From assembly GCA_020632875.1 (NCBI GenBank), contig JACKET010000005.1:372001-436000 (forward strand): a stretch of 64,000 nt of DNA, read 5' to 3'. The stretch comes from Alphaproteobacteria bacterium. Its GTDB lineage: Bacteria; Myxococcota_A; UBA796; GCA-2862545. Position 1 is the first letter of the stretch. Every line of letters starts with the position of its first letter. The notes under the pieces were generated by a model. The model was not told the origin of the DNA, made no database searches, and worked only from the letters and a program-made list of their open reading frames with translations. A program made the translations under genes and the position numbers. Below are positions 1 to 8,895 of this stretch, one piece after another.

Positions 1-3000
1 GTGTCCGAATCGGTGTCGGAATCCGTGTCGGCGTCGGTGTCCGAATCGGTGTCGGCGTCGGTATCCGAGTCGGTGTCGGCGTCGGTATCCGAGTCGGCGT
101 CGGCGTCGGTATCGGAGTCGGCATCCGTGTCGGAGTCGGCATCCGTGTCGGCGTCGGAGTCGGCATCCGTGTCGGCATCGGTGTCGGAGTCCGTGTCGGC
201 GTCGGTGTCGGCGTCGCCCCCGCACGCGTCGAGCGGGTCGAGCGGACACGGGTCGATGTCGTCGCAGGCCCCGTCTCCGTCGGTGTCGGGGACCGAGTCG
301 ACCGCGAGCGAGTGGACCGTGAACAGGCTGCCCGCCGCGCGGCGCCCGACGATCACGTCGAGGTCGCCGGTGAGCGTGGCGCCCGGCGAGAAGCTCAGGG
401 TCTCACCGGCCGATTCGGCTTCGAGCGTGCCCGTCGTGTCGTCCCAGCGGACGGTGTAGGGCGAGCCCGGCGTGGCGAACGTGCCGTTCGCGCCGCCCGT
501 GAACGTCATCGTCGGCCCGTCGTCGGTACCGGCACCCACGCGGATCGACGTGTCGTTCAGGAACGCGACGTACACGAGGTCGGTGCCGTCGGAGAACGCG
601 AGGACGGCCTCGTGCGTGCCGCTGTCGCCGGTGCGGTCGAGCGTGGCGCCGATCGTCGCACCCGTGCCGGTGAACGGGATGCGGACGAGCACCTCGTTGG
701 GGCTCGCGCCCGCCTGGTCGAACACGAGATCGGTGCCGGCGAGGGAGGGCACGACGTTCGGGTACGACGCCCCGCCCGACTGCTGGAGCTGGTCGATCGC
801 GAGGCCGGAGAGCGCCACGCCGTCGTCGGCCGCGCCGGAGCAGTCGTTGTCGACCCCGTCGCACACGTCCGGCACGCCGGGGCTCTGCGTCGCATTGGAG
901 TCGTTGCAGTCGGTGTCGCTGCAGTACCCGTCGTTGTCGGCGTCGTTCGTGGCGTCGTCGCCGATGCAGTCGTCGCAGAAGTCCGGGACCGTGTCGAGGT
1001 CGCGGTCGAGCGCGTCGTCGCCGCCGGGGCACACGTCTTCGGAGTCGCAGACCGTGTCGTTGTCGGAGTCGTCGAGCGGGTCGAGCGGACAGGGGTCGCA
1101 CACGTTGCCGGCGCCGTCGCTGTCGTCGTCTTCCTGGAGCGGGTTCGGCGTGTTGGGACAGTTGTCGGACGCGTTCGCGACCCCGTCGCCGTCGCTGTCG
1201 GGGGCCGGCGCCGCGACCGCCACGTCGTTGCCGTCGCCCGCGTCGTACTGCACCTCGTAGGACGCGCTGCCGATGACGACCGTGGAGCCCTGGGGGAGCC
1301 CGGCGAACGAGCCCGTCACGGCGTCGCCGCCGTCGTTGTCGATCAGCACGATGGCCGCGGTCGGGTCGGCGCCGCTGGTGCCCGCGAGGGTCGGGTCGTT
1401 CAGCGTCACGCGACCCGCGACGACGAGCTGGCTCTGGGAGCCGGGAACGCCGGCGGGGAGGGTCGCGAAGAAGGTGGCCGGGGCGTCCATCTGCAGGTCG
1501 CCGACGAGCTGCAGCGCGTTCGGCAGGGCCGCCGGAGCGAGCGTTCCGCCGCTGACCACGAGGTCGCCGCGGAGGATGCCGGTGCCGGTGAGCGTGCCGC
1601 CGGTCTGGAGGAACGCCACGCTGGTCAGGTCGTTTCCGAGCACGTCCCAGGTGCCGGACGTGAGGCGGAAGTCGAGGAAGGACGTGAGGTCGATGCCGCC
1701 GAACAGCACGTCTCCGCCGGGCTTCGCGAGCTCGAGCCGCCGCAGGGCGCCCGAGCCGGACAGGGACTGATCGCCCGCACCCACGAGGATGACGCGCCCG
1801 GTGCCGGCGACCGAGTCGGCCACCGTGGCGTCGCCGGACAGCAGCAGGTTGCCGCCGGCCGTGTTGAAGCCGCCCATCGACACGATGTCGAGCGTCGTGA
1901 CGTGCAGGTCGGCGTTCATCCGCGTGTTCGCGGCCGCGGCGTCGATGCGGAGCTGGGCGATGGTGCCGCTGTAGGTGGTGTCCATCCCGCGCGTGAACAC
2001 GACCCAGTTGGGCCCCGGCAGGTCGCCCGTGCCCGTCAGGTCGTTGCGGAGCCGCAGGTCGTCGGCGAGCACCACGGTGCCGCCGGCCGGGATCACGTCG
2101 AGGCTCGTGATCTCGAAGCCGTTCGAGGTGAGCGTCTGCGTGCCGGTGCCGACGAGGCGGAGGAAGGCGGTGCCCGACAGCACGTCGCCGAGCGTCAGGT
2201 CGCCGTCGAGCAGCAGGTGCCCGCCGTTGCTGTTGACCGAGCCCACCGTGACGACGGCGAGGTCCCCGATGCGCAGATCGCTCGCGAGCGTCGGGTTCGC
2301 GGCGCCGGTCTCGAGCCGCAGGCTCGCGATGCGCCCGGAGTAGTCGGCGCTGACGCCCGCCCCGAAGACCACGTCGTTCGGGCCGGGAAGATCGCCGGTG
2401 CCCGTGAGGCTGGTCTGCAGCGTGAGGTCGTCGGCGAGGGCCACGGTGCCCGTGGAGACCACGTCGAGCCGCGCGATCTCGAAGCCGTTCGAGGTGAGCG
2501 TCTGCGTGCCCGTTCCGACGAGGCGCAGCGTCGCGGAGCCCGTCAGGTCGTCGTTCGCGAGCGTGGCGTTGCCGGACAGGCGCAGGTCGCCGCCGGAGTT
2601 GGCGAGCGACCCGATGTTGGTGACCGTGAGGTTCGTGACGTTCAGCGCCTGGAGCAGCTCGATCGTGCCGGTCGCCGCGAGCTCGAGGCCCGCGATCGTG
2701 CCGGCGTAGTCGGCGTCGACGGCGCCCACGAAGCGCACGGGCTGGGGGAGCGCGCCGCTGCCGGTGAGGGTGCGCGCGAGGTTGAGCGCGTCGGCGAGCA
2801 CGACGGACCCGCCGGCCTGCTGCACGTCGAGGTTGTCGATCTCGAACCCGGCGGAGGTGAGGGTCTGGGGAGCGGTCCCCACGAGGCGGAGGACGACGGA
2901 CCCGGTGAGGTTGTCGGCCAGATCGACGTCCCCGTCCACCAGCAGCACGCCCGGGTTGGACTGGATGTTCCCGCCCACGCTCGTGACGAGCAGGTCGCCC

Positions 3001-5288
3001 ACGTCGAGGTCCTGGAGCAGGGACGGGTTCTGGATGTTGGACGACGCGAAGCCGAAGCGCTCGATGCGCCCGGCGAAGTCGAGCACGGTCGGCCCGGACG
3101 TGAGGACGTACGCGTCGGCGGGCAGCGTGCCGGTGCCGGTGAGGGTGCCCTCGATGCGGAGGTCGTCGGCCAGCGCGATCGTCCCGCTGTTCGCGAGGTG
3201 GAGCCGCTCGATCTCGAAGCCGTTGGAGGTGAAGGTCTGGGTGCCCGTGCCGACGATGCGGAGCAGCGCCGAGCCCATCAGGTCGTCGCCGAGGGTCACG
3301 TCACCCGTGACGAGCAGGTCGCCGCCGGCGTTGTTCACCGAGCCGACGGACGCCACGACGAGGTCGACGACATCGAGGTCCTGGACGAGGGACGGGTTCT
3401 GCCCGCCCGACGCCAGCCGCAGCACCTCGACCTGGCCCGCGAAGTCGACGGAGACGGCCGAGGTCAGCGCGAGCGCGTTGGGCCCTGGGATGGTGCCCGT
3501 GCCCGTGAGGCTGCCCGACACGCGCAGATCGTCGGTGAGCGAGAGCGACCCGCCGGCCTGCGCGATGGCGAGGGTCTCGATCGAGAATGCGCCGCACGCG
3601 AGCGTCTGCACGCCCGTGCCGACGAGGCTCACGAGGGCGCTGCCCTGCAGGTCGTCGGAGAGCGACAGGTCACCGGAGACGAACAGATCGCCGCCGCCGT
3701 CGACCAGGTTGCGCAGGTTCGCCACGTCGAGGTCGCCCACGAACGTGTCGCGCAGCAGGGTGACGTCGTCGCTCGTGGTGGCGAGGTCGAGCGCGTCGAT
3801 CGCGCCCACGAGATCGATGCTGGAGGGGCCGCGCATGCGGAGCGCCGCGCCCACGAGGTCGGCGGTGCCCGTGACGCTCGTGAGGATCTCGAGGGGGTCG
3901 ACGAGCGAGACCGAGCCACCCGCGCCCTGCGCGAAGTCGATCGCCGCGATGGTCGAGCCGTTGGAGCGGAACTGCTGCGGGGCGTTGCCCACGACGCGCA
4001 GCACGGGGCCCGCGTAGCTGTCCTGGATGTCGACGTCGCCCTCGACGCGGATCTCGCCCACACCGAGCAGCATGTTGCCCATCGAGAGCACCGAGAGATC
4101 GCCGACGGTGAGGTCTTGCGCCAGGGTGGGGCGCGAGATGCCGGAGTCGATGTACAGCACGTCGACGCGCCCGGACCAGTCGACCGCCGTGGCGCCGCGC
4201 AGGGTGAGCGGCGCGCCCGTCACGTCGGTGGTGCCGGTGAGCGAGCTCTGCACGCCGAGCTCGCTGGTGAGGTTCAGCAGGGCGCCCACGCTCTGTGCCA
4301 CGTCGAGGTTGGCGATGTAGAACCCGCCGCCGTCGACGTTCTGCGTGGCCGTGCCCTCGAGGTGCACGGTGGCGTCGCCCTGGATGTCGTCGTTCAGCAC
4401 GATGTCGCCGGTCACGCGCAGGCCGCCGAGCGTGCCGTTCACGACGCCCACGCTGTCGACGGTGAGCGCGCCGACGTCGAGATCCTGTGAGAGGGTGACG
4501 GCCGAGGTGCCGAGGTCGAGGACCAGATCGTCGAGCCGACCGGCGAAGTCGATCGTGCAGGCCGCGACGAAGGCGACCTGCTGGGCGATCACGCCGTCGC
4601 CCACGAGCGACGACCCGATGTTCAGGCGGTCGGCGAGCACGACGGACCCGCCCGTCTGCGCGATGTCGAGCTGCGTGATCTGGCGCCCGTTGGACGTGAT
4701 CGTCTGCACCCCCGTGCCGACGAGGCGCAGCGCGGCGCTGCCGGTGGCGTCGTCGAGCAGCGTCACGTCGCCGAAGACGTTCAGGTCGCCGCCGTTGTCG
4801 GTGATGTTCGCGACGTTCGTGATGATGAGGTTCCCGATGGACAGGTCCCGGAGGATCGACACGGTGACGGTCGTGGAGAGCTCGAAGCTGGCCACGTCCG
4901 CGGCGACGTCGACGTTGCCGGTGCCCGTGATCACGACGCGCTCGGTCCCCGTCGACCACGCCGCGGCGGAGTCGACGCGGAACGCGGTGCCGAGGGTGAT
5001 CACCCGCCCGTTGGGATCGACGGTTCCGCCGTACGCCGCGTCGACGTGGAGCTGCTGGAACGTGAAGTCGGTGTCGAACACGGCCGGCTGGGCGCTCGCG
5101 GCGCCGAACAGGACGACGTCGTCCTCGTCGGGCACGCCATCGGTGTCGATGCCGCCGATGGTCCAGTTCGCCGGGTCGGAGATCACACCGGGCGCCGCGG
5201 CGCTCCACGTGAAGGTGGCAGCGGCTGCCGTCTGCGACGTGCACAGAGCGAGGGCGGCCGCGACGATCGGACGTCGCGAGGGGCTCAT
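1..5288 (-). CDS. Giant secreted repeat protein with TSP3/MopE-like and Asp/Ser/Thr-rich region (C-terminus outside window)
   Basis: The reading frame is open from an ATG at 5288 to the window edge, giving 1762 codons without a stop. The N-terminus (MSPSRRPIVAAALALC..) is a signal peptide ending in an Ala-rich cleavage region. Next come about nine beta-rich repeats of 120-125 residues, each with an LTGTG, a DFAG, a VNSNGG-like, a GDVTL and a GTGTQTLTSNGFEI-like segment. This is the look of a right-handed beta-helix adhesin or autotransporter passenger. After the repeats come thrombospondin type 3 style DSDGDG motifs and a MopE-like DCNDSN..CDGVDNDC motif, both calcium or metal binding in known families. 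A long Asp/Ser/Thr tract covers about 5-230. The ATG overlaps the stop of the upstream 71-residue membrane gene (ATGA), so it is the fourth gene of an operon. The role is inferred as surface attachment. The true C-terminus, and any anchoring domain, is not visible. Confidence 0.88.
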   Translation of the reverse strand, partial: MSPSRRPIVAAALALCTSQTAAAATFTWSAAAPGVISDPANWTIGGIDTDGVPDEDDVVLFGAASAQPAVFDTDFTFQQLHVDAAYGGTVDPNGRVITLGTAFRVDSAAAWSTGTERVVITGTGNVDVAADVASFELSTTVTVSILRDLSIGNLIITNVANITDNGGDLNVFGDVTLLDDATGSAALRLVGTGVQTITSNGRQITQLDIAQTGGSVVLADRLNIGSSLVGDGVIAQQVAFVAACTIDFAGRLDDLVLDLGTSAVTLSQDLDVGALTVDSVGVVNGTLGGLRVTGDIVLNDDIQGDATVHLEGTATQNVDGGGFYIANLDVAQSVGALLNLTSELGVQSSLTGTTDVTGAPLTLRGATAVDWSGRVDVLYIDSGISRPTLAQDLTVGDLSVLSMGNMLLGVGEIRVEGDVDIQDSYAGPVLRVVGNAPQQFRSNGSTIAAIDFAQGAGGSVSLVDPLEILTSVTGTADLVGAALRMRGPSSIDLVGAIDALDLATTSDDVTLLRDTFVGDLDVANLRNLVDGGGDLFVSGDLSLSDDLQGSALVSLVGTGVQTLACGAFSIETLAIAQAGGSLSLTDDLRVSGSLTGTGTIPGPNALALTSAVSVDFAGQVEVLRLASGGQNPSLVQDLDVVDLVVASVGSVNNAGGDLLVTGDVTLGDDLMGSALLRIVGTGTQTFTSNGFEIERLHLANSGTIALADDLRIEGTLTGTGTLPADAYVLTSGPTVLDFAGRIERFGFASSNIQNPSLLQDLDVGDLLVTSVGGNIQSNPGVLLVDGDVDLADNLTGSVVLRLVGTAPQTLTSAGFEIDNLDVQQAGGSVVLADALNLARTLTGSGALPQPVRFVGAVDADYAGTIAGLELAATGTIELLQALNVTNLTVTNIGSLANSGGDLRLSGNATLANDDLTGSATLRLVGTGTQTLTSNGFEIARLDVVSTGTVALADDLTLQTSLTGTGDLPGPNDVVFGAGVSADYSGRIASLRLETGAANPTLASDLRIGDLAVVTVGSVNSNGGHLLLDGDLTLGDVLSGTAFLRLVGTGTQTLTSNGFEITSLDVIPAGGTVVLADDLRLRNDLTGTGDLPGPNWVVFTRGMDTTYSGTIAQLRIDAAAANTRMNADLHVTTLDIVSMGGFNTAGGNLLLSGDATVADSVAGTGRVILVGAGDQSLSGSGALRRLELAKPGGDVLFGGIDLTSFLDFRLTSGTWDVLGNDLTSVAFLQTGGTLTGTGILRGDLVVSGGTLAPAALPNALQLVGDLQMDAPATFFATLPAGVPGSQSQLVVAGRVTLNDPTLAGTSGADPTAAIVLIDNDGGDAVTGSFAGLPQGSTVVIGSASYEVQYDAGDGNDVAVAAPAPDSDGDGVANASDNCPNTPNPLQEDDDSDGAGNVCDPCPLDPLDDSDNDTVCDSEDVCPGGDDALDRDLDTVPDFCDDCIGDDATNDADNDGYCSDTDCNDSNATQSPGVPDVCDGVDNDCSGAADDGVALSGLAIDQLQQSGGASYPNVVPSLAGTDLVFDQAGASPNEVLVRIPFTGTGATIGATLDRTGDSGTHEAVLAFSDGTDLVYVAFLNDTSIRVGAGTDDGPTMTFTGGANGTFATPGSPYTVRWDDTTGTLEAESAGETLSFSPGATLTGDLDVIVGRRAAGSLFTVHSLAVDSVPDTDGDGACDDIDPCPLDPLDACGGDADTDADTDSDTDADTDADSDADTDADSDTDADSDTDADADSDTDADTDSDTDADTDSDTDADTDSDTDSD

Positions 5289-5500
5289 CGGGGCTCCCGG
5301 GGTTTCGAGGCAGAATAGACGAAGCCGAGCAGCCATCCCAGCGCCAGGCCGACGACAGCGCCGATGACGACGCGGAAGAGGCCGGTCTCGATGGTGCCGA
5401 GCAGCGCCAGGTCGGTGAGGATGATCCCCCCGAACAGGCCGACGTAGAAGACGAGGACGTGCGTATCCCGGCCCGTGGCTCGGGGCTCTTCGGAGCTCAC
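5285..5500 (-). CDS. Small membrane protein with two predicted helices
   Basis: A GTG start at 5500 overlaps the stop of the upstream gene (GTGA), and the stop overlaps the ATG of the giant repeat protein (ATGA). The product is 71 residues. It has a short polar N-terminus (VSSEEPRATGRD), a hydrophobic segment around residues 14-37, a second around 42-63, and a basic tail (SKPREPR). Double coupling to its neighbours strongly supports translation despite the small size. I recognise no family. Its position just ahead of a giant exported protein makes a helper role in export or membrane organisation possible, but that is a guess. Confidence 0.72.
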   Translation of the reverse strand: MSSEEPRATGRDTHVLVFYVGLFGGIILTDLALLGTIETGLFRVVIGAVVGLALGWLLGFVYSASKPREPR

Positions 5501-6021
5501 GGCTCGCGCGCGCCCCGCAGGGCGGGCTCCTGGGCCCACCAGCGCTCGGCGACCGCCTGGCACCAGGCCGGGAGGTCGGAGGTGTCGATCGCCGTGGCGA
5601 GCACGGCGTGGTCGTATTCGGACAGCGTGCGCTCGATGGCCGCAGCGAGCGCCGCGACGCTCGCGTAGACGATGCGGGTCTCGAGGATCCGCTCGCGCAG
5701 GCGGTCGGCGACGTCGACCGTGCGCTGCACGAGCCGCGCATCGTCGGCGCCCTCGGGCTCGGCGGCCTCTTCGATGCGCACCTCGTCGAACGCCGTGCCG
5801 TCGAGGCCCCCGAGCGCTTCGACGCACGCCCGGATCATCCAGCCCTCGCCCGAGCCGCGGTGCTCGGGGGCGACGGCCGCCAGCACGCCCTGCCAGAGCG
5901 ACGGCGAGACGGGACGCGCGACGGAGCCCACCCAGTGCACGTCGACCGGCACGTCTCCGTCGAACCGGGCCACCCCGACGGTCAGGCCGTCGTCGTGCAC
6001 GATGGGGATCCAGCGCAGCAT
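5497..6021 (-). CDS. Hypothetical protein, 174 aa
   Basis: The ATG at 6021 lies 2 nt after the stop of the amidohydrolase gene, and the TGA overlaps the GTG of the next gene. The protein is predicted soluble, starts MLRWIPIVHDDG, and mixes beta-like stretches at the front with an Ala/Glu/Arg-rich helical second half. No signal peptide, membrane segment or known motif is visible. A PEHRGSGEGW stretch near the middle recalls an acetyltransferase CoA loop only superficially, and the length and surroundings do not support that family. It is second of four coupled genes. Function unknown. Confidence 0.75.
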   Translation of the reverse strand: MLRWIPIVHDDGLTVGVARFDGDVPVDVHWVGSVARPVSPSLWQGVLAAVAPEHRGSGEGWMIRACVEALGGLDGTAFDEVRIEEAAEPEGADDARLVQRTVDVADRLRERILETRIVYASVAALAAAIERTLSEYDHAVLATAIDTSDLPAWCQAVAERWWAQEPALRGAREP

Positions 6022-6023
6022 GG

Positions 6024-7571
6024 TCACTCCGCGAGCAGCGTGGTGAGGACGCGGCTCTCGGCCGGGTCGGGGATCGGGTCGTCTGCGAAGACCGTGAGAT
6101 CGGCGATGCAGCCGACCTCCATGCACCCCAGCATGCCACCGAGGCCCGCCGAGCGCCCGCTGCCCGCCGTGAAGCCCTCCAGGGCGGCCTCTACGCTGAT
6201 GGCACCCGGTCGCGCGTCGTCGCGCACGGCGCCCAGCGTGACGAGGGGGTCGATCACGGGCACCGTCGGGTAGTCCGTGCCGATGGCGAGCGGTGCGCCG
6301 GCATCGAGCAGCGCGGCGAAATCGTAGCTGGCGTCGGCTTCCCACGAGGGCAGCGCGTCGTCCCAGCCCGCGAAGGGCGTGAGCGCGCGGGACAGCGGCT
6401 GGACGCTCGCGACGAGGCCGAGATCCGCGAAGCGGGCGCGCGTCGCCTCGGTGAGCAGGGACGCGTGCTCGACGGAGTGGGTGAGGGAGAGCGCGGGCTG
6501 GGCCTCGAAGGCGCCGAGCACGGCTTCGAGCGCGGCGTCGCCCATCGCGTGGACCTTCAGCGGCACCCCTCGGGCCTCGGCCTCGGCGATCAGCGCGGTC
6601 AGGCCGGCTTCGTCGACGTAGCTGCTGCCGTTGTCGCCCGACGCCCACGGACCCAGGGTCCAGGCCTCTTCGCCGGCCAGCGACCCGTCGACCCACACCT
6701 TGGCCCCTGCGAACCGCACGCGGTCGGACTCGAAGGCCCGCCAGTCGTCGATTCCCTCGAGATCGGCGGCCTCGCGCACCGGCACGAAGAAGTGCACGCG
6801 CAGCGGCAGCTCGCCGGCCCGATCCAGGTCGCGGAACAGCTGGGGCCGGACGAGGTCGACGCCGGGCGCCGCGAGGATCTCGGAGAGGCTCGTGAGCCCC
6901 GACGCCGCGGCCGCATCGAGCTCTGCGCGGAGGTCGGGCAGCACGGCCTCGTCGTCGTAGGCGGCGAGCGCGGGCTCCACCACGGGACCCACGGCCGCCT
7001 CGAGCAGCAGGCCCGTCGCTTCGCCCGTGGTGGGGTCGCGGACGATGGTGCCGCCCGGCGGATCGGGCGTGTCGTCGCCGATCCCGGCCAGCGCGAGGGC
7101 GTACGGGTTCGCGATCGCCGCGTGGCCGCTGGACGCGATCAGGAGCACCGGCCGGTCGGGCGCCACCGCGTCGAGCCCGCGCCCGTCGGGGTCTTCGAGG
7201 CTCGAGGTCCAGCCGAACCCGATCAGCCAGGGCTCGTCGGGGTGCGAGGCCGCGTAGGAGGCGACCTGCCCGGCCACGCCGTCCATCGTCGACGCGAGCT
7301 GGAGCAGGATGCGCGGCTTCACGAAGCTGCCGGCGAACAGGTGGGTGTGGGCGTCGTGCAGCCCCGGCGTGACGAATGCGCCGCCCAACGGCTCCGTCCG
7401 CAGGGCCTCCATCGCGAGCGCCTCGGCGCCCAGCGCCGCGATCCGCCCGTCCCGCACGGCCAGCGCGTCGGTCTGCTCCCCGGGCGCCACCCAGAACGTC
7501 GCGTCGGTGTACACCACGTCGGCGGGCGCGGACGGGGTCGGAGGCGAGCAGGCGAGCAGGAGCGACCACAT
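6024..7571 (-). CDS. Amidohydrolase family lipoprotein (YtcJ-like)
   Basis: The protein is 515 residues. It begins MWSLLLAC, a very short lipobox-type leader with the Cys at position 8, so it is probably lipid-anchored outside the cytoplasm. The body matches the amidohydrolase-3 layout. There is an N-terminal composite beta domain with VRDGRIAALG, then TPGLHDAHTHLF carrying the HxH metal ligands. A KVWVDGSLAG segment follows, then a VHAMGD His, an SLTHSVEHA His pair and an IGTDYPTV Asp near the C-terminus. Family members hydrolyse cyclic or linear amides and formamides; the substrate cannot be told from sequence. It heads a four-gene minus-strand operon and diverges from the gene at 7614 across only 42 bp, so both promoters must share that gap. 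Confidence 0.9.
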   Translation of the reverse strand: MWSLLLACSPPTPSAPADVVYTDATFWVAPGEQTDALAVRDGRIAALGAEALAMEALRTEPLGGAFVTPGLHDAHTHLFAGSFVKPRILLQLASTMDGVAGQVASYAASHPDEPWLIGFGWTSSLEDPDGRGLDAVAPDRPVLLIASSGHAAIANPYALALAGIGDDTPDPPGGTIVRDPTTGEATGLLLEAAVGPVVEPALAAYDDEAVLPDLRAELDAAAASGLTSLSEILAAPGVDLVRPQLFRDLDRAGELPLRVHFFVPVREAADLEGIDDWRAFESDRVRFAGAKVWVDGSLAGEEAWTLGPWASGDNGSSYVDEAGLTALIAEAEARGVPLKVHAMGDAALEAVLGAFEAQPALSLTHSVEHASLLTEATRARFADLGLVASVQPLSRALTPFAGWDDALPSWEADASYDFAALLDAGAPLAIGTDYPTVPVIDPLVTLGAVRDDARPGAISVEAALEGFTAGSGRSAGLGGMLGCMEVGCIADLTVFADDPIPDPAESRVLTTLLAE

Positions 7572-7613
7572 GCCGCCCCGGTAACGTAGACTCGCGCCGG
7601 TGGGAGGAGGGGA

Positions 7614-8873
7614 ATGGAGCCGACGCTCGCGGGCCTGCTGGAGGTCGGGCGCCACCTCGCGGAGAACGCGGAGGTGGTGTCGGGGCTCGCGGGCAGCACG
7701 TCCGGGATCGGGGGCGGGCTCCTCACGCACTGGTGGCAGCTGCGGAAGTCGCGGGTGCTCCCGACGCTTCCGTCCCATGCGGAGGCCCTGGCGCGCGAGG
7801 GGGACGAGGCCACGCGGTTCTTCTCGGCCGTCCACGAGCTGACGATGACCGTCACCGAGGCGTGGAACGCGGTGCGGGCGCGCCGCTCGGGCGGGCGCGT
7901 CGAAGAGGTCGTGAAGCGCGACGTGATCACGCGGTGCCGCGACGACATCGTCGGTGCGGCGGCCCAGCTGCGCGGGCGCCTCGAGGACTACGCGCTGTGT
8001 GCGGGCGACGTGGACGAGCCGCGCGACGTGCTGCGCGGCGTGTGGACCTACCGGAACCACCACAACTACCGAACCGAGACGTACACGGTCACCACCACCG
8101 ACTCCAAGGGGAAGTCGCGCACCGAGACGCGCACGCGGCAGGTCTACGTGAACACCGACCACTGGTTCGACTTCGACCGCACGCGCGCCGAGAAGGCCGA
8201 GCGCCACATCCGCGCGTTCCTCGGCGACTGGGCGAAGGTGGACTTCCAGCCGCTCCACGTCCACGGGCACGAGGTCGTCATCGCGAAGCTCACGCCCGCC
8301 GAGCGCTCGTTCCTCGAGCGCCTCGTGCGCAACACGGTCCTCGAGGATCCGGAGGCCGAGGTCTCCGAGGCGGATCTGCACCACTGGGCGAACCAGTGGC
8401 TCCTCGGCACGCGGATCGACGCGTCCCTGCGGGCGTTCGAGGAGAACCTCGCGTCGATGGACGCCCACGTCGGCACGGTCTTCCGCGTCATGTACGAGAG
8501 CGACGCCCACTACCACTTCCGCACGACCTACAAGTCCCACAGCGGCCCGCCGGGGTTCCAGCAGCACGCGAGCGCCGTGGCGTGGCTCGCGGGGATCTCG
8601 GCCGCCTGGGGCGCGGTCGACCGGATGATCGACACCTGCGTCGCGTCGGCCGAGAAGCTGGTCGCGTTCGCCTCCGATCCGTCGGTGATCGAGAGCGACC
8701 GCGAGTACGCCCAGGTCGCGATCGAGGCCTACGAAGCGGCCTTCCCGGACTCCGCGATCGAGGTCGATCAGCTCGCTTCGTACGGCTGGTCGGTGGCACT
8801 CGGTGTGCTCGCCGCGGCGGTGTCCGGGGCTTTGACCTGGCTCGTCCATCCGATGGGCTACGGCATCTGGTGA
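7614..8873 (+). CDS. Hypothetical protein with C-terminal membrane helix, 419 aa
   Basis: A strong GGAGGAGGGG site lies just before the ATG. The N-terminal third is helical with a Gly/Ser-rich turn (GSTSGIGGGLL). An unusual Thr- and Arg-rich hairpin-like stretch lies around residues 144-170 (YRTETYTVTTTD, then TETRTRQVYV). A helical domain with many His, Trp and aromatic residues follows. The last 30 residues are hydrophobic (YGWSVALGVLAAAVSGALTW) and form a likely single membrane anchor. There is no signal peptide, so the bulk should face the cytoplasm. I do not recognise a family. It is divergently transcribed from the amidohydrolase operon and followed closely by the DUF1592 gene. Confidence 0.8.
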   Translation: MEPTLAGLLEVGRHLAENAEVVSGLAGSTSGIGGGLLTHWWQLRKSRVLPTLPSHAEALAREGDEATRFFSAVHELTMTVTEAWNAVRARRSGGRVEEVVKRDVITRCRDDIVGAAAQLRGRLEDYALCAGDVDEPRDVLRGVWTYRNHHNYRTETYTVTTTDSKGKSRTETRTRQVYVNTDHWFDFDRTRAEKAERHIRAFLGDWAKVDFQPLHVHGHEVVIAKLTPAERSFLERLVRNTVLEDPEAEVSEADLHHWANQWLLGTRIDASLRAFEENLASMDAHVGTVFRVMYESDAHYHFRTTYKSHSGPPGFQQHASAVAWLAGISAAWGAVDRMIDTCVASAEKLVAFASDPSVIESDREYAQVAIEAYEAAFPDSAIEVDQLASYGWSVALGVLAAAVSGALTWLVHPMGYGIW

Positions 8874-8895
8874 TATCCTGGGCGGCGGAGGTCCC

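Noticed and set aside
312..4490. Plus-strand open frame of 1392 codons
   Set aside because: It is the exact antisense of the giant minus-strand repeat protein in the same codon register. Its Arg/Ala/Gly/Val-rich translation has no family features.
5285..6139. A 284-residue frame as the true form of the 71-residue membrane gene
   Set aside because: The upstream part is the shadow of the 174-residue gene. The GTG at 5500 overlapping that gene's stop is a far better start.
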